14,614 nt of DNA, taken from NCBI GenBank assembly GCA_047921075.1, contig JBLRWS010000059.1, positions 1-14,614 of the forward strand. The letters run 5' to 3'. The position numbers were made by a program, and so were the translations under genes. The notes beneath the pieces were generated by a model. The model had not been told where the DNA came from. It made no database searches and saw only the letters and a list, made by a program, of their open reading frames with translations. The number at the start of each line of letters is the position of its first letter. Within the stretch, counting starts at the first letter, position 1. Below are positions 8,133 through 14,614 of this stretch, in pieces. The stretch comes from JBLRWS01 sp047921075 (lineage in GTDB: Bacteria; Bacteroidota; Rhodothermia; Balneolales; Balneolaceae).

Positions 8133-8152
8133 CCAAATATCGGAATATTTGG
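8133..8152. repeat. Perfect 8-bp inverted repeat between tatC and the lipoprotein gene
   Basis: CCAAATAT at 8133-8140 and ATATTTGG at 8145-8152 are exact reverse complements around a 4-base loop (CGGA). It lies 28 bases after the tatC stop and 31 bases before the lipoprotein start. On the minus strand no U-run follows, so it may be an attenuating or mRNA-stabilising hairpin, or an operator, rather than a classic terminator. Confidence 0.55.
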
Positions 8153-8180
8153 CCTGTGGTGAAAGGTAGAATCATGCGAG

Positions 8181-9032
8181 TTACGTTCCAAACGCTTCAT
8201 CCAGCTCTTTCTTACGTTTGCGATGTGCAAGCCGGCTCAACAGTATCGAAAACTGATACAGCAGAATAAGCGGCAATGCAATCAGGATTTGGGAAACAGG
8301 GTCGGGGGGTGTTAAAAATGCAGAAATGGCGAGAGCCCCTACGATAGCGTGGCGCCGGTATTTACGCATCCCCTCGGGGGTAATCAAACCCACTTTGGAG
8401 AGAAAGTAACTTACAACGGGCACCTGAAATACAATACCGCACGAAAGCGTCCACATTGCCACGGAGGTGAAATACTCGTTAATATCGAACTCGTTGCTGA
8501 TCACATCCGATATGACAAACTGCGTGAAGAACTGCACGGCAAACGGCACCAGAATAAAGTAGCCAAAAAGCACTCCAAGAAGGAAAAAAAAGTTGATAAA
8601 CATAGCGTTCATCACGGTTTTTAGTTTTTTTCCAGATCCAAGAGCGGGTTCAATAAAGGCCCAGATTTGGTAGATGAAAATGGGCGAACCGATAATGCCC
8701 CCGATAATGAAGAGTGTGCCCCAATAGGTAAAGAATTGTCCCGGCAATCGACGCGAAATGAGCGAGAGATCGACCGCTTCGATTGGCATGATGCGGTACA
8801 TGATAAAATCGGCCCGGGCCGGCCCAAGAATCAATTGCTGCATAAAGAAATCGGCGAAGAAGAAAGCGATAAATATCCCTACTGCTATCCCGATTAACCC
8901 TTTGATGATGCGCCAGCGTAACTCTTCCAGATGATCAAGGAATGACATTGAGGCCGTAGGATCCACCTTGGGCGGCTTGGCCTTAGGTGGAAACATACCC
9001 ATAATACTGCGTCTGTTTTCGGTGTCGCTCAT
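8181..9032 (-). CDS. tatC: Sec-independent (Tat) protein translocase subunit TatC
   Basis: A 283-residue polytopic inner-membrane protein, the receptor for twin-arginine signal peptides in folded-protein export. A 28-residue Pro/Lys-rich tail precedes the conserved SFLDHLEELRWR block (about 30-41), which contacts the signal peptide. Six hydrophobic segments follow. IYQIWAFIEPALGSGKK near 120-136 is the second signature, in the cytoplasmic loop. In the fourth segment the sequence reads GIVFQVPV, with Gln203 where E. coli has Glu170. No tatA/B gene is in the window. The gene sits 30 bases after glyA and is probably read through from the rpiB–glyA unit. The start at 9032 gives the usual N-in topology; Met29 is a possible but less natural alternative. 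Confidence 0.95.
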   Translation of the reverse strand: MSDTENRRSIMGMFPPKAKPPKVDPTASMSFLDHLEELRWRIIKGLIGIAVGIFIAFFFADFFMQQLILGPARADFIMYRIMPIEAVDLSLISRRLPGQFFTYWGTLFIIGGIIGSPIFIYQIWAFIEPALGSGKKLKTVMNAMFINFFFLLGVLFGYFILVPFAVQFFTQFVISDVISNEFDINEYFTSVAMWTLSCGIVFQVPVVSYFLSKVGLITPEGMRKYRRHAIVGALAISAFLTPPDPVSQILIALPLILLYQFSILLSRLAHRKRKKELDEAFGT

Positions 9033-9062
9033 GCGGTTGGGACTGCCTCGATAAGAAGCGTC

Positions 9063-10361
9063 TTAGGCGGTTACAAAATCATAGAGAGGAAAATTGAGGC
9101 ACATCTCTTTTACCTGCTGACGTACCCTGTTTTGCACAGTTTCATCGTCCGGCTGCTGAAGCACTGTATCGATCAGCTCTACAACCTGACGGAATTGCTC
9201 CTCTTTGAACCCGCGGGTGGTGAGAGCCGGTGTCCCAATTCGGATACCGGACGTTACAAACGGGCTTTCGGTATCAAAGGGAACCATATTTTTATTAACC
9301 GTGATGGCAGCGGCATCGAGGCTCTCTTCGGCCACTTTGCCGGTCAGGTTTTTATTTCGGAGATCGACCAGTACCAGGTGGTTGTCGGTACCGCCGCTTA
9401 CAAGATTGTAGCCTTTTTCAATAAACGCTTCGGCGAGAGCCTTGGCGTTGGTAAGCACCTGTTTTTGATAATCGGCAAAGTCGGGCTGTAAGGCTTCGCC
9501 AAAGGCAACCGCTTTTGCTGCGATGACGTGCATCAACGGGCCGCCCTGGCTGCCGGGAAAGACCGCTGAATCGAGCACTTCGCTCCAGCGTTTGGTTCGT
9601 CCCGATTTGGCTGCGGTAACGCCGAGTGTGTTTTCGCCGTCGTTGCCTACCAGTATCATACCGCCTCGTGGTCCGCGCAGTGTTTTATGTGTGGTGGTGG
9701 TTACTACGTCACAGATCGGCAGGGGATCGTTCAGCAGATCGGCGGCGATCAGCCCGGCTGTGTGGGCCATATCCATCCAGAGGTAGGCGCCTACCTCGTC
9801 GGCAATGTCGCGAAACGCTTCATAGTCAAAATCTCGGGAATAGGCACTGGCACCAATCGAGATCATTCGCGGCTTTACCTCGAGTGCTTTTTTTCGAACC
9901 TTATCCATATCAATGCGGCCGGTCTCTTTTTCTACGCCGTAAAAGGTAGCATTGTAGGTGATGCCGCTGAAGTTGACCGGTGAGCCGTGGGTGAGGTGTC
10001 CGCCGTGTGCAAGATCGAGGCCCAGCAGGGTGTCACCCGGCTTCATAAACGCCAGGTAGACCGCCGCATTGGCCGATGCACCGGAGTGAGGCTGCACATT
10101 CACATAATCGGCACCAAATAGTTTTTTGGCGCGTTCGCGGGCCAGCTCTTCAACTTCATCCACAAATTCGCAGCCACCGTAGTACCGTTTTCCGGGATAC
10201 CCCTCCGCATACTTATTTGTGAGCACTGTACCCATCGCCTCGATGGTTGCCTGAGACGCGAAGTTTTCGGAAGCGATCAGCTCAAAATTAAAATTCTGGC
10301 GATTGGTTTCTTTTTCGATGCTTGCAAACAGCTCCGGATCGGTTTCTTTTAAACGACTCAT
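9063..10361 (-). CDS. glyA: Serine hydroxymethyltransferase
   Basis: This 432-residue, PLP-dependent enzyme converts serine and tetrahydrofolate to glycine and 5,10-methylene-tetrahydrofolate, the main source of one-carbon units. The PLP lysine is Lys226 in TTTTHKTLRGPRGG (Lys229 in E. coli). ELIASENF near 27-34, YAEGYPGKRYYGG near 51-63 and DLAHGGHLTHG near 116-126 are the usual substrate and cofactor blocks. Length is typical of the bacterial enzyme and no key residue is missing. The start lies 6 bases after the rpiB stop, which suggests translational coupling. An rpiB–glyA order is known from several bacterial groups. Confidence 0.98.
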   Translation of the reverse strand: MSRLKETDPELFASIEKETNRQNFNFELIASENFASQATIEAMGTVLTNKYAEGYPGKRYYGGCEFVDEVEELARERAKKLFGADYVNVQPHSGASANAAVYLAFMKPGDTLLGLDLAHGGHLTHGSPVNFSGITYNATFYGVEKETGRIDMDKVRKKALEVKPRMISIGASAYSRDFDYEAFRDIADEVGAYLWMDMAHTAGLIAADLLNDPLPICDVVTTTTHKTLRGPRGGMILVGNDGENTLGVTAAKSGRTKRWSEVLDSAVFPGSQGGPLMHVIAAKAVAFGEALQPDFADYQKQVLTNAKALAEAFIEKGYNLVSGGTDNHLVLVDLRNKNLTGKVAEESLDAAAITVNKNMVPFDTESPFVTSGIRIGTPALTTRGFKEEQFRQVVELIDTVLQQPDDETVQNRVRQQVKEMCLNFPLYDFVTA

Positions 10362-10367
10362 ACGTAC

Positions 10368-10811
10368 TTACGATTTTTCTGTGAGTTGATGGATTTTGTT
10401 TACCCGCCGTTCGTGCCGTCCGCCCTCGAAGGCGGTATCGAGCCAGACCGATAGGATCTCTGTGAGCTGCTCACGATTGAGCTCGCGCCCGGGCAGGCAG
10501 AGGATGTTGGCATTGTTGTGCTCGCGTGAGAGCTTAGCCACCTGGGCAGAATAGACCAGAGCACCGCGCACGTTGGGATATTTGTTTGCCGTCATGCACA
10601 TACCCTGGCCGCTGCCACAAATTAAAATGCCCTGTTCATGCTCACCCTTGTTTACTTTTTCGGCAACCTGAACGGCAAAATCGGGATAATCAACAGAATC
10701 GGGAGAGTGGGTACCAAAGTCGACGGTCATATAACCCTGTTCGTCGAGAATGGTTTTAACGAGTTCTTTGGCCTCAAAGCCGGCATGATCGCTTGCAATG
10801 GGTATAATCAT
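10368..10811 (-). CDS. rpiB: Ribose-5-phosphate isomerase B
   Basis: A 147-residue cytoplasmic enzyme of the RpiB/LacAB family that interconverts ribose 5-phosphate and ribulose 5-phosphate in the pentose phosphate pathway. The SDHAGFEAK block (Asp8, His9) binds the phosphate and opens the ring. GILICGSGQGM carries the catalytic Cys65 and the anion hole (E. coli Cys66). REHNNANILCLPGR near 96-109 is the usual C-terminal signature. Full length and intact. It is the first gene of the four-gene minus-strand unit rpiB–glyA–tatC–lipoprotein. Its promoter should lie in the 113-base gap 10812-10924, where no strong consensus is visible. Confidence 0.96.
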   Translation of the reverse strand: MIIPIASDHAGFEAKELVKTILDEQGYMTVDFGTHSPDSVDYPDFAVQVAEKVNKGEHEQGILICGSGQGMCMTANKYPNVRGALVYSAQVAKLSREHNNANILCLPGRELNREQLTEILSVWLDTAFEGGRHERRVNKIHQLTEKS

Positions 10812-10872
10812 GAAAATTGATCTGCGTGTGTGTTGATGGTATCCAGTCTCTAAATATCTCGAAAATTTTGAT

Positions 10873-10891
10873 GAGGATAAACTTCATCCTC
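10873..10891 (-). terminator. Possible terminator after the receptor/DUF4249 unit
   Basis: GAGGAT at 10873-10878 and ATCCTC at 10886-10891 form a 6-bp stem with a 7-base loop, 33 bases after the DUF4249 stop. In the minus-strand transcript it is followed by ATCAAAATTTTC, which has only a short U-run. It also lies upstream of rpiB, so it could instead belong to that gene's leader. Confidence 0.35.
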
Positions 10892-10924
10892 TGTTATCAT
10901 GAAACTAATTGTTCGAAAGCACCC

Positions 10925-11800
10925 TCAGGGCCGGGGCCTCACAAAACGGGTGGTTACTGTATCGGCACTAAGGCTGCCAAATATGCCAATTCCGCCATCC
11001 ACATTGTATATCACATTCGGAATTTCGCCGGGTGGCAGGGTGGAGCCGCCAAGCTGTACATCCTGCGAGCGGAGCAGATCGTTGATGTTTTTATCGACAG
11101 AATTGATGACGATATCGTTTACCCCGAAGAACGCAATGCCCAGCCAGGGTATGCGCAGGGTAATCGTTCCATCTTCATTTATCGTAAAGTTTCCTTCATT
11201 TATGAGTCCGGATGAGTTGTTGAAGAAATCTTCGATATCGGCGTTGTCACGATCAACCAGGTCAAAGTAAAATGGGGTTAGGTTTTGGATAATGGGGTTT
11301 TGGGCAATGGTGTTAAAAATATAGACGTTTTGTCCATTGAATGGGGCGGTGGCGGTGATGCCGATTTCAAGCTGCTCGGATGATTGAAAAACAACTTCAT
11401 CCGGAACGGTGCCCAGTATGTCGAATTGAAGCGGTATCCGTGTCTGGGCGGTTACGACCTCATCACGATCGTTAAATTGCACCTGGATGGCGTAGCGGCC
11501 ACCCTCCCGAATGGTTGGCACATTGCCATGGGGGCGATATATTCCCGGCTGTTCTTCTCTGAAAGGGATGGCCATACCGGCATCGGTGTCGGTTATCACC
11601 ACGGCTGCATTTCGGAGTGCGGCCCGCTCAAAGGTATACTCTTCAAAGGCGGGGAGTGTTCGCGATACCCGCACCTCAGGCATCGGGTTCCCGGCAATCA
11701 GATACGCCTCAATAACCACCTGTTCACGAAAGGAATCTTGCTCTACCGTATCACAGGCAAGCAGGAGCAGGGCTAGGGCTAAAAGTGGAAGATATTTCAT
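10925..11800 (-). CDS. DUF4249-family outer-membrane-associated lipoprotein
   Basis: A 291-residue protein with a short hydrophobic leader ending in a lipobox (LLAC, Cys16), so it should be lipidated. The body has no cytoplasmic enzyme motif and resembles the DUF4249 family: REQVVIEAYLIAG followed by VRVSRTLP, then a beta-rich region such as AAVVITDTDAG and RYAIQVQFNDRDEVV that suggests an immunoglobulin-like or beta-sandwich N-terminal part. The family is found in Bacteroidota next to TonB-dependent receptors and has no assigned biochemical role. Here it begins 4 bases after the receptor stop, so the two are almost certainly co-translated. A surface partner of the receptor, perhaps in ligand capture, is an inference from context only. 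Confidence 0.82.
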   Translation of the reverse strand: MKYLPLLALALLLLACDTVEQDSFREQVVIEAYLIAGNPMPEVRVSRTLPAFEEYTFERAALRNAAVVITDTDAGMAIPFREEQPGIYRPHGNVPTIREGGRYAIQVQFNDRDEVVTAQTRIPLQFDILGTVPDEVVFQSSEQLEIGITATAPFNGQNVYIFNTIAQNPIIQNLTPFYFDLVDRDNADIEDFFNNSSGLINEGNFTINEDGTITLRIPWLGIAFFGVNDIVINSVDKNINDLLRSQDVQLGGSTLPPGEIPNVIYNVDGGIGIFGSLSADTVTTRFVRPRP

Positions 11801-11804
11801 CGAA

Positions 11805-14081
11805 CTAAAAATTTAGGGTGTAGGATACCGACGGTAAAATGGGCAGCAGGCGCACATCGTTGCGCTGTACCGGGTTTTCATCAAAATCGAAATCAAAAAA
11901 CCAGACATTTCGCCTTGAATAGACGTTGATGATCTGAAACTGCCACTCGGCCTGGCCAAACCCGAAAAACGTTCCTTCACGCGAGAAGGCAACATCGAGC
12001 CGGTGATAGTCGGGCAGACGTGATGCGTTGAGCCGGCCCACAGTAAATGTTTCGCGGGTGGCGGTACCGAACGGGGCGTTGGAAAACTCGGTGCGTCCGA
12101 GCGGCTCGGTGTACGCCTGACCCGTGGAGTAGTTGAACACGGCCGTGGTGGTCCATCGCGACGACAGCCGGTAGTTTGCCACAAGGGTGAGATCGTTTTG
12201 GCGGTCAAACTTGGGCGGGAAAAAACGCGGGGTGGTGGATCCACTGAAGAGATCGGTGTTAAATCCGGGGAATTTCCGGCGCGTTACACCAAAGGTATAT
12301 CCAATAAAACCGTTCAGGCGGCCCCGCTCTTTCTCGAAAAAGAACTCCGCGCCGTACGCAAACCCCTCACCAAACCGAAAGAGATCGCGATACTGCAGGC
12401 CGGCCGGGCTGTTTACAAACGGGTCGAGTTCGAACAGGTCGTTCATGGTGCGGTAGTACACTTCTACATCGAACCCGTAGCCCTCAAACGGCTGGGTTTT
12501 GGCACCCAGTACAAACTGATCACCCCACGCCGGCGGTACACCGTCGCTGCTGGTTAGCCATTGATCGAAGCCTGTAAACGCCTCATTGGTGATGAGCGTT
12601 AAAAACTGGTGATATCGCCCGTATGCGGCCTGAAGGCGTACCGACTCACCCACGTTTCGATCGACAGAGAGGCGGGGTTCGAGGCGCGTGAAATTCCCCT
12701 CTTCAAAATGACTAAGCCGGAGGCCGCCGGTAACTTCCCAGAGGCCATCCGGCCGCCACGTATTTTGGATGTAGCTGTTCAGGTAGCCGGTTCGAATCAC
12801 ATTTTGGAAAACGTTCTGATTGTCGAAATCATCGAAAACCTGCAGGTTCAGATGGCCGCCCCATACACCGGCGGATGCCGTCAGATTGGAGGTCCATTGG
12901 TAGGTGAGGTCTGACTTAAGCGAAAAATCGTACACGCTGTTTTCCCGTTCGATAGGGGTGCCGGAAATCTGAAATTGAGGGAAGTTAAAGTAGCGTGAAG
13001 CGGTGGCGGTAGTGCTCAGAAACAGGCGGTCGGTAGCGATATAGCGCCACTGCACGCTGCCCGTCTGATTGCCGTAGTCAAGCCGTATGTTGGCATCCTC
13101 GGCAAAAGGAAACGAGAGTTCATCCTGCCCGGCGTAAAATGTGAGATGAAACCGATGACGATCGGATGCATCCAGGTTAATTTTGCCGTTTATATCATAG
13201 AAATAGAAGCTGTCGGGGACGTTGTCGGTGGCGCTCCGCAATACGGCCAGTACCGGTTCCAGAGTGGAGCGCCGCACGGCAAACATGTACGAGCCCCGGC
13301 TGTACGGACCCTCTATTGAGGCGCGGGAGGCGAGCAAACCGACGCTTACGGTGCCGCCTGTTCGGTTACGGTTGCCGTCTTTGTTAAACACGGTTACCAC
13401 AGACCCGAGACGCCCGCCAAATTCGGCCGGATACCCCCCTTTGTAGAGTCGCACATCTTTAACCGCATCGGGATTAAAGGTGCTGAAGAAGCCAAAGAAG
13501 TGGGTGGGGTTGTAGACCGTGGTTTCATCGAGGAGAATCAGAGTTTGGTCGGGACTTCCGCCGCGAATGTAGAGGCCGCTGGAAAAATCGGAGGCGGCCT
13601 GCACACCCGGAAGCAGCTGAATGGATCGAAACAGATCGGGCTCTGCAACAGAGGGCAGATCGGTGATTTGCTGTGCCGAGATCTGCGCCGTTCCAATGTT
13701 GCGTGCTTCGCGCCGTTCGGCTTCCGACTCAACGACAATTTCTTCGAGCTGAACTCCCTCGGGAATCATTTCGATGTCGATGCGGCGCGACTCGCCCGGT
13801 TCCAGCGTTAATTCACGGGTAAAACGCCGGTACCCCACATACGTTGCCACCAGCGTGTAGGTGCCGGGCTGTATGCCGGTTATGGAATAAAAACCGGCTG
13901 TGTTGGTGGTAGACCCGCGGTTTCGTTCGGCCAGTGCGATGTTTGCCGCAATGAGGGTTTCGCCGGTTTCTGCATCGGATACCACACCGCTGATGGTAGC
14001 TGTTTGTGCATCGACTCCTTTTGGGAATGAAACAAAAAGAAGCAGAGTGGCTATAAAAAGTGGCAAAGGGATAATGCGCAT
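11805..14081 (-). CDS. TonB-dependent outer membrane receptor with N-terminal carboxypeptidase-like domain
   Basis: A 758-residue outer-membrane transporter. A signal peptide covers about residues 1-25 (cleavage near VDAQ). A carboxypeptidase-regulatory-like beta-sandwich follows at about 27-110 (SGVVSDAETGE, GFYSITGIQPGTY). EEIVVE near 113-118 may act as the TonB box. The plug spans about 130-235, with IRGGSPDQTLILLDE and the KGGYPAEFGGRLGS block. The rest is a barrel rich in alternating aromatic strands and ends in a terminal Phe (YTLNF), as outer membrane barrels do. At 758 residues it is shorter than SusC-type glycan receptors (about 1,000), and no SusD is present, so this is not a classical polysaccharide locus. 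The partner gene is the DUF4249 lipoprotein. The ligand is unknown. Confidence 0.93.
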   Translation of the reverse strand: MRIIPLPLFIATLLLFVSFPKGVDAQTATISGVVSDAETGETLIAANIALAERNRGSTTNTAGFYSITGIQPGTYTLVATYVGYRRFTRELTLEPGESRRIDIEMIPEGVQLEEIVVESEAERREARNIGTAQISAQQITDLPSVAEPDLFRSIQLLPGVQAASDFSSGLYIRGGSPDQTLILLDETTVYNPTHFFGFFSTFNPDAVKDVRLYKGGYPAEFGGRLGSVVTVFNKDGNRNRTGGTVSVGLLASRASIEGPYSRGSYMFAVRRSTLEPVLAVLRSATDNVPDSFYFYDINGKINLDASDRHRFHLTFYAGQDELSFPFAEDANIRLDYGNQTGSVQWRYIATDRLFLSTTATASRYFNFPQFQISGTPIERENSVYDFSLKSDLTYQWTSNLTASAGVWGGHLNLQVFDDFDNQNVFQNVIRTGYLNSYIQNTWRPDGLWEVTGGLRLSHFEEGNFTRLEPRLSVDRNVGESVRLQAAYGRYHQFLTLITNEAFTGFDQWLTSSDGVPPAWGDQFVLGAKTQPFEGYGFDVEVYYRTMNDLFELDPFVNSPAGLQYRDLFRFGEGFAYGAEFFFEKERGRLNGFIGYTFGVTRRKFPGFNTDLFSGSTTPRFFPPKFDRQNDLTLVANYRLSSRWTTTAVFNYSTGQAYTEPLGRTEFSNAPFGTATRETFTVGRLNASRLPDYHRLDVAFSREGTFFGFGQAEWQFQIINVYSRRNVWFFDFDFDENPVQRNDVRLLPILPSVSYTLNF

Positions 14082-14108
14082 AGAATCTATTCAGTTGATG
14101 ATCAGCCA

Positions 14109-14144
14109 AACATTAAATGTTGCAGTTGCATTCACTGCAGCAAC
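14109..14144. promoter_or_regulatory. Nested dyads in the receptor/tmRNA intergenic region
   Basis: AACATT at 14109-14114 and AATGTT at 14116-14121 form a perfect palindrome around one central base. Next to it, TGCAGT at 14121-14126 and ACTGCA at 14134-14139 form a 6-bp dyad with a 7-base loop, with imperfect extension through GTTGC and GCAAC. Both lie 28-63 bases before the receptor ATG, where an operator or core promoter would sit. No regulator can be named. Confidence 0.35.
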
Positions 14145-14180
14145 GGATTAGACAACTCTTTAGATCTGAAATTGGTTGCA

Positions 14181-14188
14181 TAATTTCG
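14181..14188 (+). promoter_or_regulatory. Possible -7 promoter box for tmRNA
   Basis: TAATTTCG matches the Bacteroidota -7 consensus TAnnTTTG at five of six fixed positions. Transcription from here would start around 14195, leaving a short leader before the mature tmRNA 5' end at 14216, to be removed by RNase P. No good -33 TTG box is seen at the expected distance. Confidence 0.3.
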
Positions 14189-14215
14189 TATATTAAAAGT
14201 GTTCTTTCACGTATT

Positions 14216-14584
14216 GGGGGTGTAACGGATTCGACGGGTTGCGTACAATTGCAGGCTGCATGCCGAGAGTGTCCGATGAATCTCGTAAATCATTCATCAT
14301 GGAATAAAAGTAGTTGACAACAATTACTCATACCGACTGGCTGCTTAAACAGACCGGTCCGTTCCTTTGGGTATCTGCCGGTTGATCCCATCGCGAGCGC
14401 CGACTTAAACCGGATATTCCGAAGCGCGTTTCTGCCGCGTGGCTGGAGAACTTAATGCAGAATAGGATAAAGTTGCTTTGCTATTGAGCACTGCTTTGTC
14501 CGAACCCTTAATCAATAGCTAAGCATGTAGATGTTTGACAGTTTGCCTTCTCGGACGCGGGTTCAACTCCCGCCACCTCCACTA
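14216..14584 (+). ncRNA. ssrA: Transfer-messenger RNA (tmRNA)
   Basis: This RNA rescues stalled ribosomes together with SmpB (not in the window). The 5' end GGGGGTG (14216-14222) pairs with CACCTCC (14574-14580) to form a 7-bp acceptor stem with one G-U pair, as in E. coli. GGATTCGACGGG (14227-14238) is the conserved D-arm region, and GCGGG-TTCAACT-CCCGC (14560-14576) is the T-arm. Pseudoknot 1 is visible: CGAGA (14264-14268) pairs with TCTCG (14281-14285), and GATGAA (14275-14280) with TTCATC (14293-14298). TAAGCATGTAG near 14520 is another conserved tmRNA stretch. This is the one-piece form, not permuted. The discriminator A is at 14581, and the next three bases are CTA, so CCA must be added after transcription; the mature genomic part ends at 14581. 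Confidence 0.97.
14316..14348 (+). other. tmRNA proteolysis-tag reading frame
   Basis: After the conserved TAGTT pentamer at 14311-14315 the resume codon is GAC, followed by AAC AAT TAC TCA TAC CGA CTG GCT GCT and the stop TAA. The encoded tag is DNNYSYRLAA, added after the alanine carried by tmRNA itself. The LAA ending is the part read by ClpXP-type proteases. Spacing from TAGTT to the resume codon is the same as in E. coli (TAGTC then GCA), which fixes the frame. Confidence 0.85.
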
Positions 14585-14614
14585 AATATCTAAGCCCCGC
14601 AAAAATTTATACTT

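Noticed and set aside
8102..8230. N-terminal extension of the FKBP-like lipoprotein from an ATG at 8230
   Set aside because: It would overlap tatC, run through the hairpin and place the lipoprotein signal peptide in the middle of the protein. The ATG at 8101 puts the lipobox at residue 24.
11805..14081. SusC/SusD-type polysaccharide utilisation locus
   Set aside because: The receptor is too short for typical SusC, the partner is DUF4249 rather than SusD, and no glycoside hydrolase or regulator is present.
14117..14317. A 66-residue plus-strand open frame across the start of tmRNA
   Set aside because: It runs into the structured tmRNA gene and has no family features; the RNA explains the sequence.

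Overview
The window reads as ordinary chromosome from a member of the Bacteroidota/FCB group, most likely in the Balneolota–Rhodothermota neighbourhood. The taxonomic signs are a TonB-dependent receptor with an N-terminal carboxypeptidase-like domain paired with a DUF4249 lipoprotein, weak or absent Shine-Dalgarno sequences before most starts, a tmRNA gene with no encoded CCA end, and a tmRNA tag of the YSY..AA type, which I recall from Chlorobium and Salinibacter. The phylum is an inference; no 16S or ribosomal protein gene is present.

Layout from left to right. rmuC (+, 123-1421) converges on a minus-strand group read as sppA, then an MBL-fold hydrolase, then a PlsC-type acyltransferase (4766 down to 1442). 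From a 104-bp divergent gap a plus-strand pair leaves: a phytoene-dehydrogenase-like FAD oxidoreductase and alanine racemase (4871-7555). This pair converges on a second minus-strand group, read as rpiB, glyA, tatC and an FKBP-like lipoprotein (10811 down to 7565). A third minus-strand group holds the TonB-dependent receptor and the DUF4249 lipoprotein (14081 down to 10925). The tmRNA gene ssrA (+, 14216-14584) diverges from the receptor and ends 30 bases before the window edge.

Together the genes cover cell-envelope upkeep (sppA, acyltransferase, alr, tatC, receptor pair, two lipoproteins), central metabolism (glyA, rpiB), genome maintenance (rmuC) and ribosome rescue (ssrA). Coding density is very high. 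No gap exceeds 300 bases, and the longest ones (1-122, 4767-4870, 10812-10924, 14082-14215) hold at most promoters and small dyads. In 1-122 I see no convincing promoter or gene.

I found no mobile element, CRISPR array, toxin-antitoxin or defence genes, and no convincing undescribed multi-gene system. The points most worth a second look are the odd tmRNA tag with an Asp resume codon, a TatC with Gln where the TM4 Glu is usual, an FKBP-fold lipoprotein without the usual active-site residues, the functionally unassigned receptor/DUF4249 pair, and nested dyads in the receptor/tmRNA intergenic region.
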